Source of the DNA: Senegalimassilia faecalis
GTDB lineage: Bacteria; Actinomycetota; Coriobacteriia; Coriobacteriales; Eggerthellaceae
Length of the DNA: 64,000 nucleotides
Reading direction: 5' to 3'
Assembly: GCF_004135645.1 (NCBI RefSeq)
Contig: NZ_SDPW01000001.1
Location: 1,550,001-1,614,000 of the forward strand
The position numbers and the translations under genes were made by a program. The notes below the pieces were generated by a model. It saw only the letters and a program-made list of their open reading frames with translations. It searched no databases and had not been told where the DNA came from. Below are positions 51,941-61,191 of this stretch, piece after piece. Within the stretch, counting starts at the first letter, position 1, and the number at the start of each line of letters is the position of its first letter.

Positions 51941-52603
51941 TTACTTTTTGCCGGCGCTGGGGCAGAGATCTGAGAGAAAGCATGTCTCGCATTTCGGACG
52001 TCGTGCGATGCACGTTTCGCGACCGAACAGCACCCACTGGTGGTTGATGGGGCCCCAATAATCGCGCGGGTATAGTTTCAGCAGCGCTGTTTCCGTTTTC
52101 TGCGGCGTGTCCGCCGAGGGGCCTACCAGCTTCAGTTTGTGCGCGATGCGGAACACGTGCGTGTCCACCGCAATACCCTCAACAATGCCGAATGCTTCAT
52201 TCAGCACTACGTTGGCGGTTTTGCGGCCCACGCCGGGCAGCTTCTGCATGAGTTGCATATCGCGGGGGATTTCGCCGCCGAATTCCGTTACCACCATGCG
52301 TGCGCATTTGATGCAGTTTGCGGCTTTAGCATGATAGAAACCGATGGTGCGGATGATGCTTTCGACATCCGCGATTTCTGCTTGCGCAAGCGCTTCGGGC
52401 GTGGGGTAGCGCTCCCACAGCGCCGGCGTTACTTTATTCACGCCTTTGTCGGTGGTTTGCGCCGACAGCAGCACGGCGATGGTGAGCTTGAACGGGTCGC
52501 CCCAGTAGTGCAGCGCGCATTCGGCGGCGGGGTAGTGCTCGTTCATGCGCTCGGCAATTTTCAGCGCGCGTTCCTTTTTGTCCTTCATCAATTCGCGCGG
52601 CAT
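51941..52603 (-). CDS. nth: Endonuclease III
   Basis: 220 residues from ATG 52603, behind AAAGGAG. The core is complete: VLLSAQTTDKGVN, LPGVGRKTANVVLNEAFG with the catalytic Lys, VDTHVFRI with the catalytic Asp, and the four-cysteine cluster CIARRPKCETCFLSDLC at the end. It removes oxidised pyrimidines. It is a useful contrast with the clusterless MutY-like protein at 42.2 kb. Confidence 0.95.
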   Translation of the reverse strand: MPRELMKDKKERALKIAERMNEHYPAAECALHYWGDPFKLTIAVLLSAQTTDKGVNKVTPALWERYPTPEALAQAEIADVESIIRTIGFYHAKAANCIKCARMVVTEFGGEIPRDMQLMQKLPGVGRKTANVVLNEAFGIVEGIAVDTHVFRIAHKLKLVGPSADTPQKTETALLKLYPRDYWGPINHQWVLFGRETCIARRPKCETCFLSDLCPSAGKK

Positions 52604-52994
52604 GGGCGCTCCTTTCCGTGTGCTTGGAGCAAGTATACCGCTGCGTTCCGCTGGGTATCTTTCTATTTTAGCTTGCAGGTTTGCAAGCTTTTGCTTTGGC
52701 AGTTTTGCTGTTTCAGAGTTTCAATATATCGAAGCATCCTCTAATAGCTCTACATTGCTCGCTTTCTCTTTGCGTATTTATCCGCATTACCATTCGGCAA
52801 TTCCTTGTGGTGTTGTAAGTCCTTGTTGTATGGAGGTTGTTGTACGTATAACAAAGCCAGCACTTCGAATTCTTTGTGCCATATGGCCATCTATTCTTGC
52901 TACTTGCAATTCTTGAACTTCTTAAGATGGTCGCTCTTGTTACTTGCTGCTATACACTGTTGGCGAATTTTGTTTCCGAACGAAAGCGATAGCT
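52604..52994. other. AT-rich intergenic patch before the Cof-type gene
   Basis: 391 bp of low GC compared with the rest of the window; no gene with a ribosome binding site. It may hold promoters for nth (leftward) and the phosphatase (rightward). Confidence 0.5.
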
Positions 52995-53759
52995 ATGCAT
53001 AAGAAGTATTTCTTCTTCGATTACGACGGCACCCTTGCGGCGCCTTTGACGCAGACCATTCCGGCTAGTGCCCTTGAAGCAATTCGGCGCTTGCGGCAGG
53101 CTGGCCATTTCGTTGGGTTGGCTACGGGCCGTCTTCAGGCGAACGCGCTTGATTACGTGCAATCGTGCGGTATCACCACGCTGGTTGCCGATGGCGGCAA
53201 CTCCGTAACCCTTGATGGGAAGCTTGTTTGGATGGAAAGCATGCCGGTTGGTCCGTGCAAAGATTTGCTCCATCGACTTGATGCTCAGGGCATTCCTTGG
53301 GCTGTGATGACGGAAAACGTAATGCGCCGCTATAGCCGCAGTGAAGCGTTCGAAATGGCGTCTTCCGATGCCTATGCACCCACTGTTGTAACACCTGATT
53401 TGAGCATCGACTCGCTGTCGACTATCTACAAGATGTTCGTGCCCTTAGCGCCCGAAGACGAGCATGTGGTGGACTTCGGTTCTGTCTCTCATACGCGCTA
53501 TGACGCACAGTGTGTCTTCTGCGAACCTACCGACAAATCTATAGGAATCAAGAAGCTGTGCGACAATATAGGAGCACCCTATAAAGACGTAGTTGTTTTC
53601 GGAGACGGCTATAATGACCTGAATATGTTCATTCCCGAGTGGACAAGCATCGCCATGGGCAATGGCAGGGAGCCGCTGAAGCAGAAGGCGGATTATGTAA
53701 CTTCGCGCTATGACGAAGATGGAATCTTGCGCGCGGTGGAACATTTCGGTTGGATTTAA
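52995..53759 (+). CDS. Cof-type HAD phosphatase (subclass IIB), AT-richer than its neighbours
   Basis: 254 residues from ATG 52995; the ribosome binding site is weak (GAAAGCGA). Motif I FFDYDGTLAAPLT (about 6-18), then LATGRLQAN, a lysine near GIKKLC (about 195) and motif IV VVFGDGYNDLNMF (about 208-220). These enzymes dephosphorylate sugar phosphates, flavin or pyridoxal compounds; the true substrate is unknown. Its codons end in A or T much more often than in the genes around it, and the AT-rich DNA before it supports recent transfer. Confidence 0.85.
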   Translation: MHKKYFFFDYDGTLAAPLTQTIPASALEAIRRLRQAGHFVGLATGRLQANALDYVQSCGITTLVADGGNSVTLDGKLVWMESMPVGPCKDLLHRLDAQGIPWAVMTENVMRRYSRSEAFEMASSDAYAPTVVTPDLSIDSLSTIYKMFVPLAPEDEHVVDFGSVSHTRYDAQCVFCEPTDKSIGIKKLCDNIGAPYKDVVVFGDGYNDLNMFIPEWTSIAMGNGREPLKQKADYVTSRYDEDGILRAVEHFGWI

Positions 53760-53848
53760 AACACGAACAAATGTAGTATTTTGCGTGCGCCTCTTTAAGT
53801 GAGGCGTTGTGGCCGGGCGGCGCATGATACATTGATGCAAAGATTATT

Positions 53849-53877
53849 GCCGCGAAGGAATGGCCTTCGCGGCTTTT
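53849..53877 (+). terminator. Terminator after the Cof-type gene
   Basis: GCCGCGAAGG (53849-53858) pairs with CCTTCGCGGC (53864-53873), followed by TTTT. Confidence 0.85.
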
Positions 53878-53931
53878 CGCGTCTGCCAAGAAGCTTGAGG
53901 CGGGGCGCATATGCGTTTGCGGGAGGAATGC

Positions 53932-56900
53932 ATGCTCATCGACAGCTTACGATTCGCGTTGGAGCGCTCGGGGTGTTTGGACGAGTTTTGGGGCAAGTTG
54001 GATGCCGCCGGTGACGGCACGCTTGGCGTTGCGAATAGCGCGCGCCCGTTTTTGGTTGCTGCGCGGTTCTCGCATCGTCCGCAAACCACGCTGGTGGTAG
54101 TTGCTGGCGAAGAGGCGGCCATCACGTTTGCGCGCAGCTTATCGGCCTACCTTGGCGAAGACAAGGTGTTGCGCTTTCCCGAGCGCGCTGATCTTCCGTT
54201 TGCGAAAAAGCCGGCGGATTTGGCCACCATCGCGCGCCGCATGGAAGCAGCGCATGCGCTGCAAACGGGGCGCCAGGTGGTGGTGGTTGCCAGCGCGCGG
54301 GCGCTGCTGCGCATGCTGCCGCCGGCGGAGGCGAAGGCTGCCGCGCCGCTCACGTTTGCGGCCGGCGTAGAGCTAGCGGACATGCCGGGCGCACAGGCCG
54401 CGGGCATCAACGAGTTCGATGATTTGATCCACGCGCTTGAGGCGCGCGGGTTTGCGAACACGGGTGAGCTTGATGGCCCGGGCTCGTTCTGTACGCGCGG
54501 TGGCACCATCGACGTGTACCCGGGCAACCTCACGTATCCGGTGCGGCTTGATTTCTTCGGCGACGAGCTCGATGAGATTCGCCGCATCGTTCCATCCACG
54601 GGGCAAACCATCTCAAGTCTGCAGCAGGTGGAAATCTATCCGGTCGTTGAATTCTCGTGCAGCAAATCGGGGCTGGCTCGCGCCCGCAAGAAGTTGGCAG
54701 CGCAAGCAGGCACGAACCCGGCGTTGCGGCAGGTGGCGGAACATCTGGAAAACGCCGAGGGCGGTCTGCGTTTCGAAGGCAGCGACGTGCTGTTGCCGTA
54801 TTTGTATGAAAAGCCGGTAACGCTCGGCTCGTATCTGCGCAAAGACGCGCTGTCGGTGCTTATCGAGCCGCGCAGCCTGTTTGACGACATGATGCACGCC
54901 TCGGAGGAGCTTGAAGCGCGCGCGAAGGGGACGAACATTGCGCTTGAGGGTTTGTTTGCGGCGGCGCCCCAGGTCAGCTTCGGCGATTGCCAGCGCGCAA
55001 CGTACGTGTCCATCATGCGCGTCGGCGGCAACGTGGACGTAGAGCTGCCGGTGAAGCGCGTGGAAGTAGCCGGGCATCCCGACAAGCTGTTCGGGCGCCT
55101 GCGCAGCTTGGTGGACGACGGTTTCACGGTGGTGTTCAGCGCGCCGAACCGCCGCAGCCGCGCTGATATGATGCTGGCGTTCGTGGACCAGGGCCTTCCC
55201 ATTCAGGAATGGCTTGACGCCGAAGAAGACCCTAACGACCTGGATGGCCAGAAGAAGCGCCGCCTGCGCCGCGGCGTGGTCAACGTGGTGGACGTGGACA
55301 TCCCGCTGGGCATGATCATCCCGAAGGCGAAGCTGGGCATGATCAGCGTGTCCGACACGCAGGGGGCTTCAACGGCGCGTCCGAGCCGCCACATCGACAT
55401 CACCGAGATCACGTTCCCGTATAAGCCGGGCGATTACGTAGTGCACGCGCAGCATGGCGTGGCGCACTTCAAAGAGCTGGTGCGGCGCGAAATCGACGGC
55501 ACGGCCCGCGATTACCTGTTGCTGGAATACGCCGAGGGCGACAAGCTGTTCGTGCCGGTCGAGCAGCTCGATCGCGTCACGCGCTACGTGGGCCCCGAGG
55601 GCTCCACGCCTCGTTGCACGCGCCTGAACACGGCCGACTGGTCGCGCGCCATGAAGAAGGCCAGCGCCGCCACGAAGAAGCTTGCATTCGACCTGGTGGA
55701 CGTGTACGCGCGCCGCGCAAGTGCGCAGGGCTATGCGTTCGGGCCCGACACGCCGGCGCAGCGCGAAATGGAAGAGTCGTTTCCCTATCAGGAAACGCCT
55801 GACCAGCTGGCCGCCATCGCGGACGTGAAAGCCGACATGCGCAGCACGAAGCCCATGGATCGCCTGGTGTGCGGTGATGTGGGATTTGGCAAAACCGAGG
55901 TGGCGTTGCGCGCGGCGTTCGCGGCGACGCAGGACAAAAAGCAGGTGATGGTGCTGTGCCCCACCACTATTTTGGCGCAGCAGCACTACACGAACTTCAA
56001 AGACCGCTTCGACCCGTTCGGCGTGACTGTCGAGGTGCTCAGTCGCTTCCGCACGCCGCAGCAGCAAGCAGCGGCGCTCAAAGGTTTTGCCGACGGTAGC
56101 GTGGACGTGCTGGTGGGCACGCACCGCTTGCTATCGCGCGATGTGAACCCGCACGACTTGGGCCTGGTCATCATCGACGAGGAACAGCGTTTCGGTGTGG
56201 GCCATAAAGAGCAGATGAAGAACCTGCGCGAAAGCATCGACGTGCTCACGCTTTCTGCAACGCCTATTCCGCGCACCATGCAGATGTCGCTGTCGGGCGT
56301 GCGCGACATGAGCCTCATCCTCACGCCGCCCGACGATCGCCGTCCGGTTGAAGTGCACGTAGGGGAGTGGGACCCCGACCTGGTCAGTGCCGCTATCAGG
56401 CGCGAGCTGGCGCGCGGCGGGCAGGTGTACTACGTGTCGAACCGCGTGCGCTCCATCGAAGAGGCGGTGCGCTGCGTGCAGGCAGCGGCTGGCGAAGCGC
56501 GCGTGGGCGTAGCGCACGGGCAGATGGACCGCGACACGCTTGAGAAGGTGATGGAGGAGTTTTCGGCTGGCCAGCTTGATGTGCTGGTGGCCACTACCAT
56601 CATCGAGTCGGGTATCGACAACCCGCACACGAATACGCTTATCATCGAGGACTCGCAGCGGTTGGGCTTGGCACAGATGTACCAGCTCAAAGGTCGCGTA
56701 GGCCGCAGCTCCACGCAGGCGTACGCGTACTTCATGTTCCCCGAGCACGTCAGCCTCACCGAAGAGGCGCAGGCGCGTCTAACGGCGCTTGACGAGCACA
56801 CCGACTTGGGCAGCGGCATGCGCATTGCCATGCGCGACCTGGAGATCCGCGGCGCGGGCAGCCTTATGGGTGCCGAGCAGTCGGGCAACATGTCGGCCGT

Positions 56901-57432
56901 GGGCTTCGACCTGTTCGCGCAGATGCTGGCCTCGGCGGTGAACGCCACGCGCGAAGGCGACTTGAAGGCAGCCGACGGCCTGCCGCCGGCGCTGTCCGAC
57001 ATTACCGTGAACCTGCCAGGGCATACCTATCTACCTGAAGAGTACGTGCCCGAGGCCGATGAACGCGTGCTGTGGTACCGTAAAATCGCAAGCGCGGCCA
57101 CCGTGGGGGCCGTCGAGGACATTTACGAAGACATGGCGACTAAGCGTCCCGACATGCCGCAGGCGGCGAAAAACCTGTTCGAGAAAGCCCGCATTAAGGC
57201 GTTCGCGAACGAGCATCACATCAAAACGGTGTCGGTGGTTGCGGGCAAGCTGGTGGTCGAACCCATCGACATCCCGCGCGACAAGATGACGCCGCTGCGC
57301 CGCGCCGGCGGCCGCTACCTTGCCGACAAGCGCAAGCTGCAGCTGCCGCTCAAATACTTCCGCCTCACCGAAAAAGACAACCTCTTCACCCCCGTGGCCA
57401 AATTCCTCAAAGAAATGCACGGCGAGGAGTAA
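53932..57432 (+). CDS. mfd: Transcription-repair coupling factor Mfd
   Basis: 1166 residues from ATG 53932, behind GGGAGGAA; ATG 53911 is also in frame. Order of domains: UvrB-like part (1-350), RNA-polymerase-binding CarD-like part with YKPGDYVVHAQHGVAHF (about 502), translocase with GDVGFGKTEVALRA (about 646), DEEQRFGVGHKE (about 750), SATPIPRTMQMSLSG (about 780), and the TRG region with GRVGRSSTQAYAYF, then the C-terminal domain (1010-1166). It removes stalled RNA polymerase and brings in UvrA. Confidence 0.97.
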   Translation: MLIDSLRFALERSGCLDEFWGKLDAAGDGTLGVANSARPFLVAARFSHRPQTTLVVVAGEEAAITFARSLSAYLGEDKVLRFPERADLPFAKKPADLATIARRMEAAHALQTGRQVVVVASARALLRMLPPAEAKAAAPLTFAAGVELADMPGAQAAGINEFDDLIHALEARGFANTGELDGPGSFCTRGGTIDVYPGNLTYPVRLDFFGDELDEIRRIVPSTGQTISSLQQVEIYPVVEFSCSKSGLARARKKLAAQAGTNPALRQVAEHLENAEGGLRFEGSDVLLPYLYEKPVTLGSYLRKDALSVLIEPRSLFDDMMHASEELEARAKGTNIALEGLFAAAPQVSFGDCQRATYVSIMRVGGNVDVELPVKRVEVAGHPDKLFGRLRSLVDDGFTVVFSAPNRRSRADMMLAFVDQGLPIQEWLDAEEDPNDLDGQKKRRLRRGVVNVVDVDIPLGMIIPKAKLGMISVSDTQGASTARPSRHIDITEITFPYKPGDYVVHAQHGVAHFKELVRREIDGTARDYLLLEYAEGDKLFVPVEQLDRVTRYVGPEGSTPRCTRLNTADWSRAMKKASAATKKLAFDLVDVYARRASAQGYAFGPDTPAQREMEESFPYQETPDQLAAIADVKADMRSTKPMDRLVCGDVGFGKTEVALRAAFAATQDKKQVMVLCPTTILAQQHYTNFKDRFDPFGVTVEVLSRFRTPQQQAAALKGFADGSVDVLVGTHRLLSRDVNPHDLGLVIIDEEQRFGVGHKEQMKNLRESIDVLTLSATPIPRTMQMSLSGVRDMSLILTPPDDRRPVEVHVGEWDPDLVSAAIRRELARGGQVYYVSNRVRSIEEAVRCVQAAAGEARVGVAHGQMDRDTLEKVMEEFSAGQLDVLVATTIIESGIDNPHTNTLIIEDSQRLGLAQMYQLKGRVGRSSTQAYAYFMFPEHVSLTEEAQARLTALDEHTDLGSGMRIAMRDLEIRGAGSLMGAEQSGNMSAVGFDLFAQMLASAVNATREGDLKAADGLPPALSDITVNLPGHTYLPEEYVPEADERVLWYRKIASAATVGAVEDIYEDMATKRPDMPQAAKNLFEKARIKAFANEHHIKTVSVVAGKLVVEPIDIPRDKMTPLRRAGGRYLADKRKLQLPLKYFRLTEKDNLFTPVAKFLKEMHGEE

Positions 57433-57475
57433 GGAAGCGGAGCATGGGTAGGTTGGTCGAATCGCGATAAAAGAA

Positions 57476-57534
57476 CGTGACGTGCCCTATGGGCACTAAC
57501 GAAAAAGGTCGGAGCTTTCGCTCCGACCTACATG
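57476..57534 (+). repeat. Two-hairpin element, copy C
   Basis: GTGACGTGCCC-TAT-GGGCACTA, then GGTCGGAGC-TTTC-GCTCCGACC and TACATG. Both stems differ from copy A yet keep full pairing. Confidence 0.8.
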
Positions 57535-57643
57535 TACCTACCCAAGTTGAACGTGCAAGAACAAAGACGCAACCATGCGCTACCGATTGAAAAGGGTTGC
57601 TAAATGGATCTCGTTGCTGGGCGAAAGCGCTCGCAGTCAGAAT

Positions 57644-57699
57644 CGTAGGGTCGAGCGAGAGCTCGATCCATGGAAAAGAGCGCGAAGCGCGACACTGAT
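57644..57699 (-). repeat. Two-hairpin element, copy F (reverse)
   Basis: In reverse it reads GTGTCGCGC-TTC-GCGCTC, then GATCGAGC-TCTC-GCTCGACC and CTACG. It faces copy C from 110 bp away, in the gap between mfd and nnrE. Confidence 0.75.
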
Positions 57700-57701
57700 T
57701 T

Positions 57702-58466
57702 TTATAATGCGTCGCTATATCGCCCTATGCTGTTCACCAGGGGCGCAAGCTTCATTGAGCCAGTCCATCGCGCGGCTTCTGGTTCCACCAAGCCGGGTTT
57801 GTAGACGATCATGGTTACGGTTGCGTCGGCGTGGATGCATGGTTGGGCGGCAAGGCCCGTTTGGGCTGACATGCCCGAGGGAACGTCAGCGGCAACCAGG
57901 CAGACGGCGCCAGCGTCCTCTGCCGGCTTGCGTGATGAAGCGCTTTCGTGGCGTTGATTCGCGAGTTTGATCCACGTTGCATAAGGTTCGCGCACTTCTG
58001 TACCGGAAAAGCCTGTTCCCAAGATGGCATCTACGATGCAGTGCGCTTCGTTAAGTCCCAGTTTCAGCTGCTCAGCGTTGGGCGCTACCAACACCGTCAG
58101 CGGAAGTTGGTTGGTTTGCGCAGCGGCAAGCGCCTTAAGCGCTGCGCTGTGCGCGGGCTCGGCTGTGAGGGCTTCGGCCGGCCGTGGGGTTACCAGCGTT
58201 ACCGGCCAGCCGGCTTGCGCAAGCGCACGTGCGCATACCCAGCCGTCGCCGCCGTTGTTGCCGCTGCCGCAGAGCACCACTACGGGTGCGGGGCCAGCAA
58301 GTTGGGCTTGCACTTCGTCTGCGATAGCGTTGCCAGCACGTTCCATCAGCTCGGCAAGCGAGGTTCCGCCGGCAGCAATAGCCTGCTCAAGCTTCGCCAC
58401 ATCCGCCACATCCAAAACAGGTCGATGCTCGAAGCCAGAATCCTTCTCGATATCTTCGCCGATCAT
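57702..58466 (-). CDS. nnrE: NAD(P)HX epimerase (YjeF N-terminal domain only)
   Basis: 254 residues from ATG 58466, behind GGAAAGGA; the frame opens further upstream without a site. The fold is seen in AGNAIADEVQAQL, VVVLCGSGNNGGDGWVCARAL (the NAD(P)HX pocket), HCIVDAILGTGFSG, and VAADVPSGMSAQTG near the end. It repairs damaged NAD(P)H hydrates by epimerisation. The dehydratase domain (NnrD) that is often fused is absent. The C-terminus ends in MKLAPLVNSIGRY, close to copy F of the repeat. Confidence 0.9.
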   Translation of the reverse strand: MIGEDIEKDSGFEHRPVLDVADVAKLEQAIAAGGTSLAELMERAGNAIADEVQAQLAGPAPVVVLCGSGNNGGDGWVCARALAQAGWPVTLVTPRPAEALTAEPAHSAALKALAAAQTNQLPLTVLVAPNAEQLKLGLNEAHCIVDAILGTGFSGTEVREPYATWIKLANQRHESASSRKPAEDAGAVCLVAADVPSGMSAQTGLAAQPCIHADATVTMIVYKPGLVEPEAARWTGSMKLAPLVNSIGRYSDAL

Positions 58467-58518
58467 ATGCGGGTTCCTTTCCAGCTGCTGACCAACGTAA
58501 CGTGCGCATAAAAACATG

Positions 58519-58577
58519 GTGACGCGCCCTTTCGGCGCTGTCGACCGGGGGCTGAACTCTCGCTCATAAGACCTTAC
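58519..58577 (+). repeat. Two-hairpin element, copy D (decayed)
   Basis: The first hairpin is intact (GTGACGCGCC-CTTTC-GGCGCTG); the second is broken (GGGGGCTGAACTCTCGCTC). It lies between nnrE and the alkyltransferase-like gene and overlaps the latter's last codons. Confidence 0.6.
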
Positions 58578-59044
58578 CCTTGCTGCTCGAAGCGCAAAAG
58601 GGCGGCGCGCACGCGGGCGGGTTTGCCTTCGCCCCAGGGCTGGCCGTTCGCGCGCACCAGCCGATGCGTGGGCACCACCAGGGCAAACGGGTTCGCGCGC
58701 ACGGCGCCGCCTACGGCGCGGTGCGCGCCGGCATGCCCGATGCGGCTGGCCAAGTCGGCAGCAGTGACCGTTTGCGCATACGGCACATCGGCAAGCGCCT
58801 TCCGCACCTGCTGCTGAAACGGCGTGCCCACCTCGGCCAACGGCAGATTGAACGTGGTGCGCTTGCGGGCAAGGTATTCCTGAATCTGCGTGGCGGCTAG
58901 GTTGGTAAGCTCACTGGGTGCCTGCGCGCCCGAAAGCGCCACGCGGCCAAGGGCAACGCGCGTGATGGCGCGCCCGTTCGCGGCAACGGTAATGGGCCCG
59001 GCCGGCGTGAAATAGGTGTAGAACGTTGAGCTGCTCTGTTGCAT
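58574..59044 (-). CDS. Alkyltransferase-like protein with Thr in place of the acceptor Cys
   Basis: 156 residues from ATG 59044, behind GAAAGAGG. The fold of O6-methylguanine transferases is present: FTPAGPITVAANG, FNLPLAEVGTPFQQQVRKALADVPYAQ (split region), TAADLASRIGHAGAHRAVGGAV and NPFALVVPTHRLV. The active motif PCHRV reads PTHRL here. Proteins without the Cys (ATL family, often with Trp) bind alkylated DNA and flag it for nucleotide excision repair. The full-length N-terminal domain is kept. Binding of alkyl-guanine is inferred. Confidence 0.85.
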   Translation of the reverse strand: MQQSSSTFYTYFTPAGPITVAANGRAITRVALGRVALSGAQAPSELTNLAATQIQEYLARKRTTFNLPLAEVGTPFQQQVRKALADVPYAQTVTAADLASRIGHAGAHRAVGGAVRANPFALVVPTHRLVRANGQPWGEGKPARVRAALLRFEQQG

Positions 59045-59164
59045 CAAGCCTCTTTCGGTAGCTTGTCGATATTATACGGCTGCCGCGCGCCGCGTCGTCG
59101 GGCCAGGCGCGGTGCGCTAGAATACGCACAAGAAGACGAAAACCCCAAGGGGAAGGAGCCGGGC

Positions 59165-59869
59165 GTGTTCGAGCCGGTCAAAATCGCTCCGTCCATTCTG
59201 TCGGCGGACTTCATGAACCTGCAGCGCGACATCAAGGTCATCGAGGCGGGCGGCGCGGGATACGTGCACGTCGACGTCATGGACGGCCACTTCGTGCCGA
59301 ACCTGACCATGGGCGTGCCCGTGGTCAAGCAGCTGAAGAAGATTACGAACATGCCGCTTGACGTGCATCTGATGATCTCGAACCCGCTTGACCAGCTGCC
59401 GTGGTTTTTGGACGCCGGCGCCGACATCGTCACGGTGCACGCCGAGGCCGCCGCGGGCTATCAGCTTGAGCGCGCCGTCGAGATGATCCACTCTGCTGGC
59501 GTGAAGGCTGCCGCATCGGTGAAGCCGCACACGCCGGTGGAGGTGCTGGCCCCCGTCATGGCGCAGCTTGACATGGTGCTGGTCATGAGCGTGGAACCGG
59601 GCTTTTCCGGCCAAAGCTATATTGAAGGCTCTGAGCGCAAGGTTGCGCGCGTGGTGGAGCTGGCGCGCGCGGTGGGCGCAAGCCCGCTTATCGAGGTGGA
59701 CGGCGGCATCGGCGTGAAAACGGCTCCGCTCGTGGCAGCTGCCGGCGCCGACGTGCTGGTGTGCGGCTCGGCCGTGTGCGGCGCCGCCGACCCGGCCGCT
59801 GCAATCGCCGAGGTCACGCAAGCGGCCGAAGCCGCGCGCAAGGCGGCGCTTGCCGCGAAGGAGGCGTAG
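59165..59869 (+). CDS. rpe: Ribulose-phosphate 3-epimerase
   Basis: 234 residues from GTG 59165, behind GAAGGAG. Complete TIM-barrel motifs: IAPSILSADFMNL, VHVDVMDGHFVPNLTMGVP, LDVHLMISNP, MVLVMSVEPGFSGQSYIE and LIEVDGGIGVKTAPLV. It converts ribulose-5-phosphate to xylulose-5-phosphate in the pentose phosphate path. The cysteine desulfurase gene starts 7 bp after its stop. Confidence 0.95.
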   Translation: MFEPVKIAPSILSADFMNLQRDIKVIEAGGAGYVHVDVMDGHFVPNLTMGVPVVKQLKKITNMPLDVHLMISNPLDQLPWFLDAGADIVTVHAEAAAGYQLERAVEMIHSAGVKAAASVKPHTPVEVLAPVMAQLDMVLVMSVEPGFSGQSYIEGSERKVARVVELARAVGASPLIEVDGGIGVKTAPLVAAAGADVLVCGSAVCGAADPAAAIAEVTQAAEAARKAALAAKEA

Positions 59870-59876
59870 GGCCCAG

Positions 59877-61085
59877 ATGGTGGCGAAGGTTCCCGACAAC
59901 TACGTATACCTTGACTACGCCGCAACGGCGCCGCTTATCGAAGAGGCCGCGCAGGCCATGGCCCCCTACATGCAGCCCGGCCGCGCCAACATCGCCTACG
60001 GCGGCAACGCGAACAGCCTGCACGTGCCCGGCCGCGCCGCGTTCGCGGCGCTTGAGGACGCCCGCCGCCGCATCGCCCGCGCGCTCGGCGCGCAGCGTCC
60101 CGACGAGCTTATCTTGACCAGCGGCGCCACCGAGGCCGACAACGCCGCGCTGTTCGGTCTGGCCAACGCCGCCGTGGCCGCTCGCCGTCGCGCGGGCGCG
60201 GGCGACTTCACGCCGCACGTGGTGATTTCGGCCATCGAGCATGACGCCGTGCTTGCGCCCGCCAAGCGCTTGGAGCAGCAGGGCTTCCGCGTCACGCGCG
60301 TGGCCCCGAACCGCGCCGGCTTCATCACGCCCGAAGCGCTTGCGGCCGTACTTGATGCTAACACGGTGCTTGTCAGCGTCATGACCGCCAACTCCGAGCT
60401 CGGGTCCATCCAGCCGGTAGCCGAGCTGGCGAAGGTGGCCCACGCCGCCGGCGCGCTGTTCCACACCGACGCCACGCAGGCGCTGGGCAAAACGCCTGTT
60501 GACGTGCGCGCTTGGGGCTGCGACGCTGCATCGTTTTCCGCGCACAAGGTAGGCGGCCCGAAGGGTATCGGCGCGCTGTACGTGAAGGCGCGCACGCCCT
60601 TCGATGCGTACCTGCTTGGCGGCGGGCAAGAGGCGGGCAGGCGCTCCGGCACGCAAAACGTTGCCGGCGCAGCGGGCTTCGCCGCAGCCGTCGAAGCCGC
60701 GCAGGCCAACCAACCCGCAGAAACGCAGCGCCTGGCCGCGCTGCGCGACAAGCTGTACGCGGCGCTTGCCACCACGCCTGGCGTGCACCCCACGGTGGAC
60801 GTGGCACCGGGCAGCACTGAATACCTGCCCAACATCGTGCACGTGCTGGTGGACGCGCTTGAAAGCGAAACGCTCATCCTGCGCTTCGACATGCGCGGCT
60901 TCGGCGTATCGGGCGGTTCGGCGTGCAGCTCGCACTCGCTCGAGCCAAGCCACGTGCTGCGCGCCATAGGCATCGGCGACGACGCGGCGCACGGTGCGCT
61001 GCGCATCTCCATGGGCCGCTACACCACCGAAGCCGACATCGACAATTTCATCGCGGCGGTCGGGCCGGTGCTTGACTGGGAATAA
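59877..61085 (+). CDS. Cysteine desulfurase (NifS/IscS type)
   Basis: 402 residues from ATG 59877. Motifs: VYLDYAATAPL, LTSGATEADNAALFG, the PLP lysine in FSAHKVGGPKGIGALYVK (Lys about 223), GGGQEAGRRSGTQN, and the active Cys in GSACSSHSLEPSHVL (about 351). It supplies sulfur for Fe-S clusters or tRNA. No iscU or sufU gene follows; the next gene is a PHP phosphatase. Confidence 0.93.
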   Translation: MVAKVPDNYVYLDYAATAPLIEEAAQAMAPYMQPGRANIAYGGNANSLHVPGRAAFAALEDARRRIARALGAQRPDELILTSGATEADNAALFGLANAAVAARRRAGAGDFTPHVVISAIEHDAVLAPAKRLEQQGFRVTRVAPNRAGFITPEALAAVLDANTVLVSVMTANSELGSIQPVAELAKVAHAAGALFHTDATQALGKTPVDVRAWGCDAASFSAHKVGGPKGIGALYVKARTPFDAYLLGGGQEAGRRSGTQNVAGAAGFAAAVEAAQANQPAETQRLAALRDKLYAALATTPGVHPTVDVAPGSTEYLPNIVHVLVDALESETLILRFDMRGFGVSGGSACSSHSLEPSHVLRAIGIGDDAAHGALRISMGRYTTEADIDNFIAAVGPVLDWE

Positions 61086-61093
61086 CAACGATA

Positions 61094-61118
61094 CGGGGCT
61101 GCCGCTAGGGCGGCCCCG
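61094..61118 (+). terminator. Hairpin after the cysteine desulfurase gene
   Basis: CGGGGCTGCC (61094-61103) pairs with GGCGGCCCCG (61109-61118) with one T-G pair; only TT follows, so termination may be partial. Confidence 0.5.
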
Positions 61119-61191
61119 TTGCATCTGGGCAACGAAAAGCCCGCGCGTCGGCCGCCGGCCCGCGCAGGCAGCACACCGAAAGGAAGCGAAC

